A stretch of DNA of 64,000 nucleotides from DATEZO01 sp035255485 (GTDB lineage Bacteria > Pseudomonadota > Gammaproteobacteria > Burkholderiales > Burkholderiaceae_D): assembly GCA_035255485.1 (NCBI GenBank), contig DATEZO010000167.1, forward strand, positions 20,145-84,144. The letters run 5' to 3'. Below, piece after piece: positions 35,842 through 44,979 of the stretch. How positions within the stretch are numbered: the stretch's first letter is position 1; each line of letters begins with the position of its first letter. Below the pieces are notes generated by a model. It was given only the letters and a program-made list of their open reading frames with translations. It had not been told where the DNA came from and searched no databases. The position numbers and the translations under genes are program-made.

Positions 35842-37308
35842 ATGAATCATCGCATTCTTACCGTCGCCATCAACAGCGAGCACGACGTCGTCGAGGTGCG
35901 CCGCCGCGCGCGGCATATCGCAAGCCTGCTCGGCTTCGGCGCACAGGACCAGGCCAGGATCGCCGCAGCGGTTTCCGAGATCGCGCGCAATGCATTCGTC
36001 TATGCCAGCGGCGGACGGGCCGAGTTCGTACTCGACGCCCTGCCGCCCTCGCTGATCATCAGCATCAAGGATGCCGGCAAGGGCATTGCGGATCTGGCCG
36101 ACATCCTCGACGGCCACTACCACTCGTCGACCGGGCTTGGCATGGGCATACTCGGCGCGCGCCGCCTGATGGACCGCTGCGACATAGAGACCTGCGTCGG
36201 ACGCGGCACTACCGTCACGCTCCGGAAGCTGTTGCCGGACGGCTTGCGGGTCGGCAAGGAATTGCTGGCCGGGATCGCCGACGGACTGGCCGCCGCACCG
36301 GCAGCCGATAGCGCAGCCGAGACGCAACTGCAAAACAAGGAATTACTGCGCACGCTGTCCGAGCTGCGCGGGCGGCAGGATGAATTGCTGTCGCTCACGC
36401 GCGAACTGGAGGACACCAACCGTGGCGTAGTGGCACTGTATGCCGAGATCGAAGAAAAGGCAGAGCACCTGCGCCGCGCCGACGAAATGAAGTCAAAGTT
36501 CCTCTCCAACACCAGCCATGAATTGCGCACGCCGCTGGGATCGATCCGCGCGCTCGCGCAATTACTCCTGGACCGCATGGACGGCGACCTGACGCCGGAG
36601 CAGGAAAAGCAGGTCATGTTCATCCAGCGCGCGGCGACCGATTTGTCGGAACTGGTGGACGACTTGCTCGACATGGCGAAAATCGAATCCGGGAAGACCG
36701 ATGTCAATGTTTCCAAGGTGAGCGTCAATGCCTTGTTCAGCATGCTGCGCGGCATGCTGCGCCCGCTCGGGATGCGCGATAGCGTGGAACTGGTATTCGA
36801 CGAAGCCGAACCTGATATGACTCTGTACACCGACGAAGGCAAGGTATCGCAGATCCTGCGCAACCTGATCTCGAATGCGCTGAAGTTCACCAACACCGGA
36901 GAGGTGAGGGTCAGCGTTGCTGCATGCAACCCTGCGGAAAACAAGGTGCGCTTCTCGGTGGTGGACACGGGGATCGGCATCGCGGAGGGCGACTTGCAGC
37001 GCATATTCGAGGAATTCAGCCAGATCGAAAACGCGCTGCAAAAGGGAGTCAGGGGGACGGGCCTCGGCCTGCCATTGTGCTGCCGGCTGGCCACGCTGCT
37101 GGGCGGCGCCATCGAAGTGCAAAGCACTCCCGGGATCGGTTCCGTCTTTTCCCTGACGTTGCCGTTGCATGCAGGCGCGGAGGAGCCGCCGCCGGAGGGT
37201 ATCCGCCGGTCCGCGAATCCGGACAATGAGTCGCATCCGTCCACGTTTTCCGGGGTCGGCGTCCGGCAAGGAGGACGCGCCGTTCCTCCGGCTCCACTTC
37301 CGATGTAA
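35842..37308 (+). CDS. Sensor histidine kinase with N-terminal RsbT/RsbW-like ATPase domain
   Basis: A 488-residue soluble protein with no transmembrane segment. Residues 1-130 are a GHKL domain of the RsbT type (SEIARNAFVYASGG, DAGKGIAD, STGLGMGILGARRLMD). A coiled coil follows at about 150-215. HisKA follows with His226 in NTSHELRTPLGSIR, then HATPase_c with NLISNALKF, VDTGIGIAEGD, FEEFSQIENA and RGTGLGLPLC. The first domain may receive the signal from the stressosome, replacing RsbU. The HisKA part then phosphorylates a response regulator, most likely the next gene's product 12 bp downstream. Confidence 0.92.
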   Translation: MNHRILTVAINSEHDVVEVRRRARHIASLLGFGAQDQARIAAAVSEIARNAFVYASGGRAEFVLDALPPSLIISIKDAGKGIADLADILDGHYHSSTGLGMGILGARRLMDRCDIETCVGRGTTVTLRKLLPDGLRVGKELLAGIADGLAAAPAADSAAETQLQNKELLRTLSELRGRQDELLSLTRELEDTNRGVVALYAEIEEKAEHLRRADEMKSKFLSNTSHELRTPLGSIRALAQLLLDRMDGDLTPEQEKQVMFIQRAATDLSELVDDLLDMAKIESGKTDVNVSKVSVNALFSMLRGMLRPLGMRDSVELVFDEAEPDMTLYTDEGKVSQILRNLISNALKFTNTGEVRVSVAACNPAENKVRFSVVDTGIGIAEGDLQRIFEEFSQIENALQKGVRGTGLGLPLCCRLATLLGGAIEVQSTPGIGSVFSLTLPLHAGAEEPPPEGIRRSANPDNESHPSTFSGVGVRQGGRAVPPAPLPM

Positions 37309-37320
37309 GGCAGCCACTTC

Positions 37321-39408
37321 ATGTATCAGAACAACCGTACTGTCATCCTCAATGTCGATGATCACGAGGGCGCACGCTATGCGAAGACGCGCATTCTCGC
37401 GCACGCCGGTTTCGAAGTCATCGAAGCGGCCAGCGGAATGGAAGCGCTGCGCGCCGTCGAGGAAAGGAATCCCGACCTGGTATTGCTGGATGTGAAGCTG
37501 CCGGATATCAACGGCCTGGAAGTCTGCCGCCGCATCAAGGAGAATCCCGCTTCGGCCTCGACATTCGTGCTGCAGACATCGGCAGCGCTGACCGGCCGCG
37601 AGGACAGGGTACGCGGCCTGGAAGGCGGCGCCGACAACTATCTGGCGGCGCCGATCGACGCCGAGGAACTGGTCGCCAATATCAACGCGCTGCTGCGCCT
37701 GCGCCAGGTGCAAAGGGAACTGCTGGAGAGCGAGGAGCGCTTCCGCCAGATCGCGGAAAACATCGGCGATGTGTTCTGGATCTTCAGCCTCAGCGACCCC
37801 AGCCTGCTGTACGTCAGTCCCGCTTACGAGACCATCTGGGGGCGCGGTGTCGTCTCGCTGTACGAGGATATGAGTAGCTGGCTCGAAGGGGTGCACCCGG
37901 ACGACCTGGAGCGCGTAAGTGGCGCCTTCCGCAGCCTGCTGCAAAACCGGCCGTACGACGAACAGTACCGGGTCGTGCATCGTGATGGAGCAATCCGCTG
38001 GGTGCGTGACCGGGGATTCCCGATCAGGAATTCCTTCGACGCAATGTACCGCGTCGCCCGGATCACCACCGACATCTCGGCCAAGGTCGATGCCGACGCG
38101 CGCAATCTCTATCTCTCCCGGCACGACAGCCTGACCCGGCTTCCCAACCGCAGCATCTTCCACGAGGAATTGAACAAGGCGCTGACCGAAGCGAAGGAAG
38201 CCGGCAGCGCGGTCGGCCTGCTGTTCCTCGACCTCGACCGCTTTAAGGAAATCAACGATGTGCTGGGCCATCACTCCGGCGACGCCCTGTTGCAGTGCGT
38301 CGCCACGCGCCTGCTCGGCTGCGTGCGCAAATCCGATGTGGTCGCCCGTCTGGGCGGGGACGAGTTTGCGATCATCTGCAAGCGACTCGCGAATACCGGC
38401 GACCTCGAGCATCTCGGCGCGAAACTGGTCGCGGTCCTGTCCTCGCCGTTCATGATCGAGAATCATGAAATCAGCGCAAGCGCCAGCATCGGCATCACGG
38501 TCTATCCGTTCGACACGCAAGAGCCGGTGCAGATGCTGAAGAACGCCGATATGGCGATGTATGCGGCCAAGAGCAGCGGGCGCTCCACCTATCGGCTATA
38601 TTCGGAAAAGCTCGACTCCGCCGCGCGGCGTCGGCGCGCGATCGAGGAGGGAATACGCGACGCGCTGCAGAACAACGCGTTTTCCCTGCATTATCAGCCG
38701 CAGGTCTTCCTCGACAGCCAGAAGGTAATCGGAGTGGAAGCCCTGCTGCGTTGGGAGAACTGCAGCATACCGTCCCTGGCTTGCAGCGAATTGATTACCG
38801 TTGCGGATGAAACCGGACTGATCATCCAGATAGGGGAATGGGTGCTGCGCAACGCATGCCGGCAGAGCAAATGCTGGCAGCAGGATGCCGGCCTCGAAGA
38901 CCTGCGCATGGCGGTCAACGTGTCGGCGAAGCAGTTGAAGCATCCGGGCTTCTTCGACCTGGTCGAGCAGATCCTGCGCGAGACCGGACTGTCGCCGCAC
39001 AGCCTGGAGCTGGAAATCACCGAGCGCGTGCTGATGGAAAACAATCAGGGCAATATCGCGGTGCTGCAGGCATTGAAGGACAAGGGGATTTACATTTCGG
39101 TGGACGATTTCGGCACCGGCTTTTCCTCGCTCAGCTATCTCAAGCACTTCCCGGTGGATGCCTTGAAAATCGACCAGATCTTCGTGCGCGGCATTCCCCA
39201 GGACAAGCACGATGCGGCGATCGCGTCGGCGATCATCGGCATGGCACACAGCCTGAAAATGGAGGTCGTGGCGGAAGGTATAGAGTGCGACGAGCAGTCC
39301 GCTTATCTCCGTTCGCTCGGATGCGATTTCGGGCAGGGATATCTCTTTTCTCGGCCAGTGTCAGCACAGGAACTCACCGAGCAGCTGGCGCGGAGGGGGT
39401 GGGCGTGA
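37321..39408 (+). CDS. Response regulator with REC-PAS-GGDEF-EAL (c-di-GMP turnover)
   Basis: A 695-residue output protein. REC (1-125) has Asp13/Asp14 and phospho-acceptor Asp57 in LLDVKLPDINGLE, but YLAAPI carries Ala110 where nearly all receivers have Lys. A PAS domain follows (about 140-260). GGDEF at 345-349 is intact, with the inhibitory-site motif RKSD at 336-339. EAL has Glu473 in EALLRW, then NVSAKQL, EITERVL and DDFGTGFSSLSYLKHF, all expected for an active phosphodiesterase. It could therefore make and degrade c-di-GMP. Last gene of the stressosome operon. Confidence 0.94.
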   Translation: MYQNNRTVILNVDDHEGARYAKTRILAHAGFEVIEAASGMEALRAVEERNPDLVLLDVKLPDINGLEVCRRIKENPASASTFVLQTSAALTGREDRVRGLEGGADNYLAAPIDAEELVANINALLRLRQVQRELLESEERFRQIAENIGDVFWIFSLSDPSLLYVSPAYETIWGRGVVSLYEDMSSWLEGVHPDDLERVSGAFRSLLQNRPYDEQYRVVHRDGAIRWVRDRGFPIRNSFDAMYRVARITTDISAKVDADARNLYLSRHDSLTRLPNRSIFHEELNKALTEAKEAGSAVGLLFLDLDRFKEINDVLGHHSGDALLQCVATRLLGCVRKSDVVARLGGDEFAIICKRLANTGDLEHLGAKLVAVLSSPFMIENHEISASASIGITVYPFDTQEPVQMLKNADMAMYAAKSSGRSTYRLYSEKLDSAARRRRAIEEGIRDALQNNAFSLHYQPQVFLDSQKVIGVEALLRWENCSIPSLACSELITVADETGLIIQIGEWVLRNACRQSKCWQQDAGLEDLRMAVNVSAKQLKHPGFFDLVEQILRETGLSPHSLELEITERVLMENNQGNIAVLQALKDKGIYISVDDFGTGFSSLSYLKHFPVDALKIDQIFVRGIPQDKHDAAIASAIIGMAHSLKMEVVAEGIECDEQSAYLRSLGCDFGQGYLFSRPVSAQELTEQLARRGWA

Positions 39409-39497
39409 TGCGCTCCGTGTGAAACGCCCATGCAACATCGCCGCCGCTGAACAGGATCTCGCAACCCCGGACAATTGGGCGACGCAGCCGTCAATTC

Positions 39498-39836
39498 CTA
39501 CGGACGATGCGTCCCATCCGTGCCGGAGGACAGCTGGTTCCCCGCCGCCACCGGCTCCTTGCCGTTCGGCTCCAGCACCTGGATGAAGATTTCGTTTTCC
39601 TTGATCATGCCCAATTCATGACGGGCGTGCTCTTCCACCGCGTCGGTTCCCTGCTCCAGGTCTTTTACCTCGGAGCCGAGCTTGGCATTGCGCGCCTTCA
39701 ATTCTTCGTTCTTCTTCTTTGCAGCAACAACCTGCTGCTCGAGATCCCGGACGCGCAGCCATCCGCCTTTGCCCAGCCATAGCGGGTACTGGATCAGCAG
39801 CAGCAGGCTTGCAAGACAAATCAGGATTAGACGCAT
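39498..39836 (-). CDS. ftsB: Cell-division protein FtsB
   Basis: A 112-residue bitopic protein of the divisome FtsQLB complex. One N-terminal transmembrane helix lies at about 2-20 (ILICLASLLLLIQYPLW). A coiled coil covers about 28-65, and the conserved EHARHELGMIKENEIFIQVLE motif follows. About 20 low-complexity residues lie at the end. It is the last gene of the minus-strand pyrG-kdsA-eno-ftsB block and is convergent with the stressosome operon. Confidence 0.93.
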   Translation of the reverse strand: MRLILICLASLLLLIQYPLWLGKGGWLRVRDLEQQVVAAKKKNEELKARNAKLGSEVKDLEQGTDAVEEHARHELGMIKENEIFIQVLEPNGKEPVAAGNQLSSGTDGTHRP

Positions 39837-39895
39837 CGGAGAAGGGTACGTCGAATGTCCGGCCGGAAGTTTTGCTTCAGGCCGGACTTCCAGGC

Positions 39896-41179
39896 TTATT
39901 TCAGGTTGTAGAATGCACTGCGCCCGGGATAGCTGGCGATGTCGCCCAGATCTTCTTCGATGCGCAGCAACTGATTATATTTCGCCATGCGGTCTGAACG
40001 CGACATTGATCCTGTCTTGATCTGCAAGGCATTCATGCCAACCGCAATATCGGCGATCGTCGAATCTTCGGTTTCGCCCGAGCGATGCGAAATCACCGCA
40101 GTGTAGCCGGCACGCTTGGCCATTTCGATCGCCGCAAAGGTTTCGGTCAGCGTGCCGATCTGGTTGATCTTGATCAGGATGGAGTTGGCGATATTCTTCT
40201 GGATGCCTTCGCGCAGGATCCTGGTATTGGTTACGAACAGATCGTCCCCCACCAGCTGCACGCGCTTGCCCAGCGCATTGGTCAGTGTCGCCCAGCCGTC
40301 CCAGTCGTTTTCCGCCATGCCGTCTTCGACCGAGATGATCGGGTACTTGTCGCACCAGGTGGCCAGAAGGTTGGTGAAATCGCCCGACGACAGCACCAGG
40401 CCCTCGCCTTCCAGATGGTACTGGCCATCCTTGTAGAATTCGCTGGCGGCACAATCCAGGCCCAGTGCAATTTGCGTACCCGGCTCGTAGCCGGCCTGCT
40501 CGATGGCCTGGATGATCAATTTGATTGCCGCTTCATGATTATCCACCGATGGTGCGAAACCACCTTCGTCGCCGACTGCCGTTGTCAGGCGCTTGTCGTG
40601 GAGGATCTTCTTCAGTGTGTGGAACACTTCGGCGCCGTAGCGGATTGCTTCGCGAAAGCTCGGTGCGCCGACCGGGATGATCATGAATTCCTGGATATCC
40701 AGGTTATTGTCGGCATGCGCACCGCCGTTGATCACGTTCATCATCGGCACCGGCATCTGCATCGCGCCGGAGCCGCCGAAATAGCGATACAGCGGCAGGC
40801 CGGATTCCTCCGCAGCCGCCTTGGCAACCGCCATCGATACCGCCAGGGTGGCATTTGCGCCGAGACGGCTCTTGTTCTCGGTGCCGTCGAGATCAATCAG
40901 CGTGCGGTCCAGGAACGCCTGTTCGTTGGCATCCAGCCCCATGATCGCTTCGGAGATTTCAGTATTAATGTTTTCGCAGGCATTCAGTACGCCTTTGCCA
41001 AAGTAGCGGCTCTTGTCCCCATCACGCAACTCGATGGCCTCGCGCGAACCGGTCGACGCGCCGGATGGCACGGCGGCACGCCCCATCACGCCGGATTCCA
41101 GCAGCACATCGCATTCGACGGTCGGATTGCCGCGCGAGTCAATGATTTCTCGGCCGATGATGTCAACAATAGCACTCAT
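39896..41179 (-). CDS. eno: Enolase
   Basis: A 427-residue glycolytic enzyme (2-phosphoglycerate to phosphoenolpyruvate) and degradosome component. The start IVDIIGREIIDSRGNPTVE, the loop GASTG, MNVINGGAHADNN, catalytic-region GDEGGFAP, metal ligands in SVEDGM and VGDDLFVTN, lysine in LIKINQIGT and signature SHRSGETED are all present. GGAG lies 8 bases before the ATG. It is 60 bp upstream of ftsB, and the 210-bp gap to kdsA may hold a separate promoter. Confidence 0.98.
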   Translation of the reverse strand: MSAIVDIIGREIIDSRGNPTVECDVLLESGVMGRAAVPSGASTGSREAIELRDGDKSRYFGKGVLNACENINTEISEAIMGLDANEQAFLDRTLIDLDGTENKSRLGANATLAVSMAVAKAAAEESGLPLYRYFGGSGAMQMPVPMMNVINGGAHADNNLDIQEFMIIPVGAPSFREAIRYGAEVFHTLKKILHDKRLTTAVGDEGGFAPSVDNHEAAIKLIIQAIEQAGYEPGTQIALGLDCAASEFYKDGQYHLEGEGLVLSSGDFTNLLATWCDKYPIISVEDGMAENDWDGWATLTNALGKRVQLVGDDLFVTNTRILREGIQKNIANSILIKINQIGTLTETFAAIEMAKRAGYTAVISHRSGETEDSTIADIAVGMNALQIKTGSMSRSDRMAKYNQLLRIEEDLGDIASYPGRSAFYNLK

Positions 41180-41389
41180 TCAAATCTCCACAAAAAATAA
41201 ACTGGTCACATACTCCCGATGTGGGCCTTCTGTCTCGCATATGAAACCGCAATAGTTACCCTATACTCCAGTTGCGCCCACTCTCATTGGCGCGACGTAT
41301 CGAAGCTTTTCAGGCGACGCGCACTTTCAACAGCGCACCACGACAGAGTCCAGCGATCAGGACTTCTATCCCGCAATCCTTGAAACTTG

Positions 41390-42244
41390 TCATGCAAAAC
41401 TGGTTTCGAGAAATCCTGCTTTTTTAACGACACGGTCAATGTCCGTCAATGTTGCCAGGAGCTCCTTGATACGCGTCAGTGGCACTGCATTCGGGCCGTC
41501 GGATTTGGCCTCGGCCGGGTTCGGATGGGTTTCCATGAACAGGCCGGAGATCCCGGCAGCCACCGCGGCGCGCGCCAGCACCGGCACGAATTCGCGTTGC
41601 CCGCCGGATGACGTGCCCTGCCCGCCCGGCAGTTGCACCGAATGGGTCGCATCGAACACGACCGGGCAACCGGTTTCACGCATGATTGCCAGCGAGCGCA
41701 TATCGGACACCAGATTGTTGTAGCCGAACGAAGCGCCGCGTTCGCAGGTCATGAAATTGTCTTCCGGCAGGCCAGCCTGTTTTGCCGCCGCGCGCGCCTT
41801 GTCAATCACGTTTTTCATGTCGTGCGGCGCAAGGAACTGGCCTTTCTTGATATTGACCGGCTTGCCGGATTGAGCGCAGGCATGGATGAAATCGGTCTGG
41901 CGGCACAGGAATGCCGGCGTCTGCAGCACATCGACCACGGCAGCGACCGGCTTGATTTCTTCGATGGCATGCACGTCGGTCAGCACCGGCACACCGATCT
42001 GCTTTTTCACATCGGCCAGGATCTCCAGCCCCTTCTCCATGCCGAGCCCGCGAAATGACGTGCCGGACGAACGATTCGCCTTGTCGAACGACGATTTGTA
42101 AATGAATGGAATGCCGAGTTCCGTCGTGATTTCTTTCAGGCGACCCGCAGTGTCGAGCGCCATCTGATGCGACTCGATTACACAGGGTCCCGCAATCAGG
42201 AAAAACGGCTGCGCAAGTCCGATCTCGAAACCGCACAGTTTCAT
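41390..42244 (-). CDS. kdsA: 3-deoxy-D-manno-octulosonate 8-phosphate synthase
   Basis: A 284-residue aldolase condensing phosphoenolpyruvate with arabinose-5-phosphate to Kdo-8-phosphate for LPS inner core. FLIAGPCVIESHQMAL, YKSSFDKANRSS, TDVHAIEEI and the late DATHSVQLPGGQG are family motifs. The start overlaps the pyrG stop by 4 bp, so the two are coupled. This pyrG-kdsA-eno order is conserved in many proteobacteria. Confidence 0.97.
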   Translation of the reverse strand: MKLCGFEIGLAQPFFLIAGPCVIESHQMALDTAGRLKEITTELGIPFIYKSSFDKANRSSGTSFRGLGMEKGLEILADVKKQIGVPVLTDVHAIEEIKPVAAVVDVLQTPAFLCRQTDFIHACAQSGKPVNIKKGQFLAPHDMKNVIDKARAAAKQAGLPEDNFMTCERGASFGYNNLVSDMRSLAIMRETGCPVVFDATHSVQLPGGQGTSSGGQREFVPVLARAAVAAGISGLFMETHPNPAEAKSDGPNAVPLTRIKELLATLTDIDRVVKKAGFLETSFA

Positions 42245-43899
42245 GCTACTTTCCTTTGCATTGCCGCTTGCTTATGCGCCAGCGCGGCCTTGATGAACGA
42301 AATAAACAGCGGATGTCCATCACGCGGCGTCGATTTGAATTCCGGATGATATTGCACGCCGATATACCATGGATGCGCATTTTCGCCGCTGCGCGGCAGT
42401 TCCATGATTTCGCACAAATCTTCGTTGGGCGTGCGCGCCGATACGATCAGTCCCGCTTCTTCGACACGGCTCAGATAATGGTTGTTCGCCTCATAGCGAT
42501 GACGATGGCGTTCGGTAACGACATTCCCGTAAATCTCGGCCGCCAGCGTGCCTGGCTTGACGGCACACGTCTGGGCACCGAGGCGCATGGTGCCACCCAG
42601 ATCGGAATTGGCGTCGCGGCGCTCGACCTTGCCGTCATGATTCTGCCATTCATTGATCAGGGCAACCACCGGTTGCTCGGTTTCGGAATCGAATTCGGTT
42701 GAATTCGCCTTGGTCAGTCCCGCCTTGTTGCGCGCATATTCAAGCAACGCAACCTGCATGCCAAGGCAGATGCCGAGATAAGGAATCTTGTTTTCGCGTG
42801 CAAAGCGGGCAGCGGCGATCTTGCCTTCCACGCCACGCTTGCCAAAGCCGCCCGGTACCAGGATCGCATCATATTTCGCGAGTGCGGCAGGGCCATTCAC
42901 CTCGATTTCCTCGGAATCCAGATATTCGATATTCACCCGGCTTTCGGTATGGATGCCGGCATGGCGCAGCGCTTCGGTCAGCGATTTGTAGGATTCGGTC
43001 AGATCCACGTATTTGCCAACCATGCCGATGGTGACTTCCTCTTTCGGATGTTCCAGGGCATATACCAATCTATTCCAGACCGACAGATCGGCCGGCTTCA
43101 GCGACAGGCCGAGCTTTTCGCATACGATCGCATCCAGTCCCTGGTCATGCAGCATCTGCGGAATCTTGTAGATCGTATCGGCGTCCCATACCGAGATGAC
43201 GGCATCCTCCGGAACATTGGAAAACAGCGAAATCTTGGCGCGCTCGTCATCCGGGATCCGGCGGTCGGCACGGCACAGCAGCGCATCGGGGAAAATGCCG
43301 ATTTCGCGCAGCTTTTGCACACTGTGCTGGGTCGGCTTGGTCTTCAACTCGCCCGCCGAGGCGATGAATGGCACCAGCGTCAGGTGCACGAACGCAGTCT
43401 CATGACGGCCCGCGCGCAAGCTCAACTGGCGTGCTGCTTCCAGGAACGGCAAGGACTCGATATCACCAACGGTACCGCCGATTTCGACCAGTGCGACATC
43501 GAAACCTTCCGCGCCGCGATGAATGAAATCCTGAATCTCGTTCGTAATGTGCGGAATCACCTGCACGGTCTTGCCGAGGTACTCGCCGCGCCGCTCCTTG
43601 CGGATCACGGAATCGTAAATCTGGCCTGTGGTGAAATTATTCACCTTCCTCATCTTGGCCGTGATGAAGCGTTCGTAGTGGCCGAGATCGAGGTCGGTTT
43701 CCGCGCCATCGTCGGTGACGAATACTTCACCGTGCTGGAATGGACTCATCGTGCCCGGGTCCACATTGATGTACGGGTCGAGTTTCAAAAGGGTGACTTT
43801 GAGGCCGCGCGATTCGAGGATCGCAGCGAGAGAGGCGGCGGCAATCCCCTTGCCCAGGGAAGACACAACGCCGCCGGTGACGAATACAAACTTGGTCAT
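42241..43899 (-). CDS. pyrG: CTP synthase
   Basis: A 552-residue enzyme aminating UTP to CTP with glutamine. The synthase domain starts TKFVFVTGGVVSSLGKG with the P-loop and has EIGGTVGDIE. The class I amidotransferase domain (about 300-545) has the nucleophile in YLGICLGMQVAL and the HPEF motif. The ATG at 43899 fits the family exactly; eight upstream in-frame residues are not family-like. It is the first gene of its transcription unit. Confidence 0.98.
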   Translation of the reverse strand: MTKFVFVTGGVVSSLGKGIAAASLAAILESRGLKVTLLKLDPYINVDPGTMSPFQHGEVFVTDDGAETDLDLGHYERFITAKMRKVNNFTTGQIYDSVIRKERRGEYLGKTVQVIPHITNEIQDFIHRGAEGFDVALVEIGGTVGDIESLPFLEAARQLSLRAGRHETAFVHLTLVPFIASAGELKTKPTQHSVQKLREIGIFPDALLCRADRRIPDDERAKISLFSNVPEDAVISVWDADTIYKIPQMLHDQGLDAIVCEKLGLSLKPADLSVWNRLVYALEHPKEEVTIGMVGKYVDLTESYKSLTEALRHAGIHTESRVNIEYLDSEEIEVNGPAALAKYDAILVPGGFGKRGVEGKIAAARFARENKIPYLGICLGMQVALLEYARNKAGLTKANSTEFDSETEQPVVALINEWQNHDGKVERRDANSDLGGTMRLGAQTCAVKPGTLAAEIYGNVVTERHRHRYEANNHYLSRVEEAGLIVSARTPNEDLCEIMELPRSGENAHPWYIGVQYHPEFKSTPRDGHPLFISFIKAALAHKQAAMQRKVA

Positions 43900-44025
43900 T
43901 GCTGAAGGTGCCGGACGGCACATGCGGGAAATTGAAATTATACCGCAAACCTCTGCCGCTCCCGATTCTTTCCGATGCTTTCCAGGCGTGGCAGAAAGTC
44001 AATACGTCCTGCCCGCCAGGATGGA

Positions 44026-44979
44026 TCAAGGCGAATATGACACCAGGAAACGGGCGAAATTCTGCATCCCGGCCGTATTCGGCAATGCACGAATTTCATT
44101 GCTGCGCCGGACCACCGAAGCGCTTATCCCATACGGTCCGCGGTTCCAGGCAAAACCGATTTCCATGTCACCGACAAAGCGCTTGGGCTTGACAGTGTGC
44201 GGGTTGCCGCTTGAAAAATATCCCCCTTGCAGCGTTGCGTCATACGCGACCGCATTGGCGTCAACACGTACAAAGGCATGCAGCGTCGGCGCCTCCGGCA
44301 GCGCATTCAAACGTCCCGCGCGCAACACGATGCCAACACCCGCATCGGTATGGATGTTGCCGAACCGGCCATGCAGATTGGGTGTGGCGTCAAACCATGC
44401 GTACGGTTTCCAGCGGACCGGTGCGAGGTCCGCATGCAGCACGACGCCGAATTCATTCTTTACCTGCTTGCGCCAGCCCTGCGGCAGCGGCTGGCGCAGC
44501 AGGCGATGCAGATTGGTTTGAGTCCATTCTCCGCCGGCGCACGGACCGAGACAGCCGATATCCAGCCCGATTTCTTGATAAGAACCATCCATTTGATGCG
44601 TAGATCTGAAAATACCGCCAAACAGCCAGCCCGCATACGGATGATCCGGCGGCCCGATGGATTCGGGCGGCAGCTTGATGTCGGACGCGGTATACAACTC
44701 CTGGCCGATACGCCAGCCGAAGCTGGTCGATTGCGTGTCGTCGCGCAAGGTATGGCGCTGCGATAATCCGACGCCACTGGTGTAAAACCCGTCACGGTTA
44801 TTCAGCAGCAGCGTATCGTTGTCGATATTCAGCAATATCGTGGATTGGCCGCGTGCGACAACCTCCCTGGCCTCATCCGGCAAGCTGCCAATGCCACTCG
44901 CCATGGCGTGCGTGCACGCCAGCGCGAACAGTCCGGCAGTAATCGATTCAGGCAATTTACGTCGCATGGAAAGCATCAT
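44026..44979 (-). CDS. LpxR-family outer-membrane lipid A deacylase-like protein
   Basis: A 317-residue exported protein: signal peptide to about residue 27 (LFALACTHAMA), then a predicted 12-strand barrel. The family pattern is visible in LLNIDNDTLLLNNRDGFYTSGVG, GQELYTASDI, HPYAGWLFGG and TQTNLHRLL. The Asn-Asp pair, a downstream Ser/Thr and a His correspond in position to the LpxR catalytic set, but I matched them by eye. LpxR removes the 3'-acyloxyacyl chain of lipid A. It overlaps the preceding hydrolase gene by 4 bp. Confidence 0.8.
   Translation of the reverse strand: MMLSMRRKLPESITAGLFALACTHAMASGIGSLPDEAREVVARGQSTILLNIDNDTLLLNNRDGFYTSGVGLSQRHTLRDDTQSTSFGWRIGQELYTASDIKLPPESIGPPDHPYAGWLFGGIFRSTHQMDGSYQEIGLDIGCLGPCAGGEWTQTNLHRLLRQPLPQGWRKQVKNEFGVVLHADLAPVRWKPYAWFDATPNLHGRFGNIHTDAGVGIVLRAGRLNALPEAPTLHAFVRVDANAVAYDATLQGGYFSSGNPHTVKPKRFVGDMEIGFAWNRGPYGISASVVRRSNEIRALPNTAGMQNFARFLVSYSP

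Noticed and set aside
36562..38520. 652-codon minus-strand open frame across the kinase and GGDEF-EAL genes
   Set aside because: Shadow frame. It crosses two real genes whose domains and catalytic motifs are clear on the other strand.
41200..41273. Possible sixth repeat copy upstream of eno (GGAGTAT twice on the minus strand, flanked by AACTGG and CCAGTT)
   Set aside because: It lacks the AAAAATAC segment and the AGTATA end, and the spacing differs (about 60 bp between the two motifs). Similarity is limited to the short motif.
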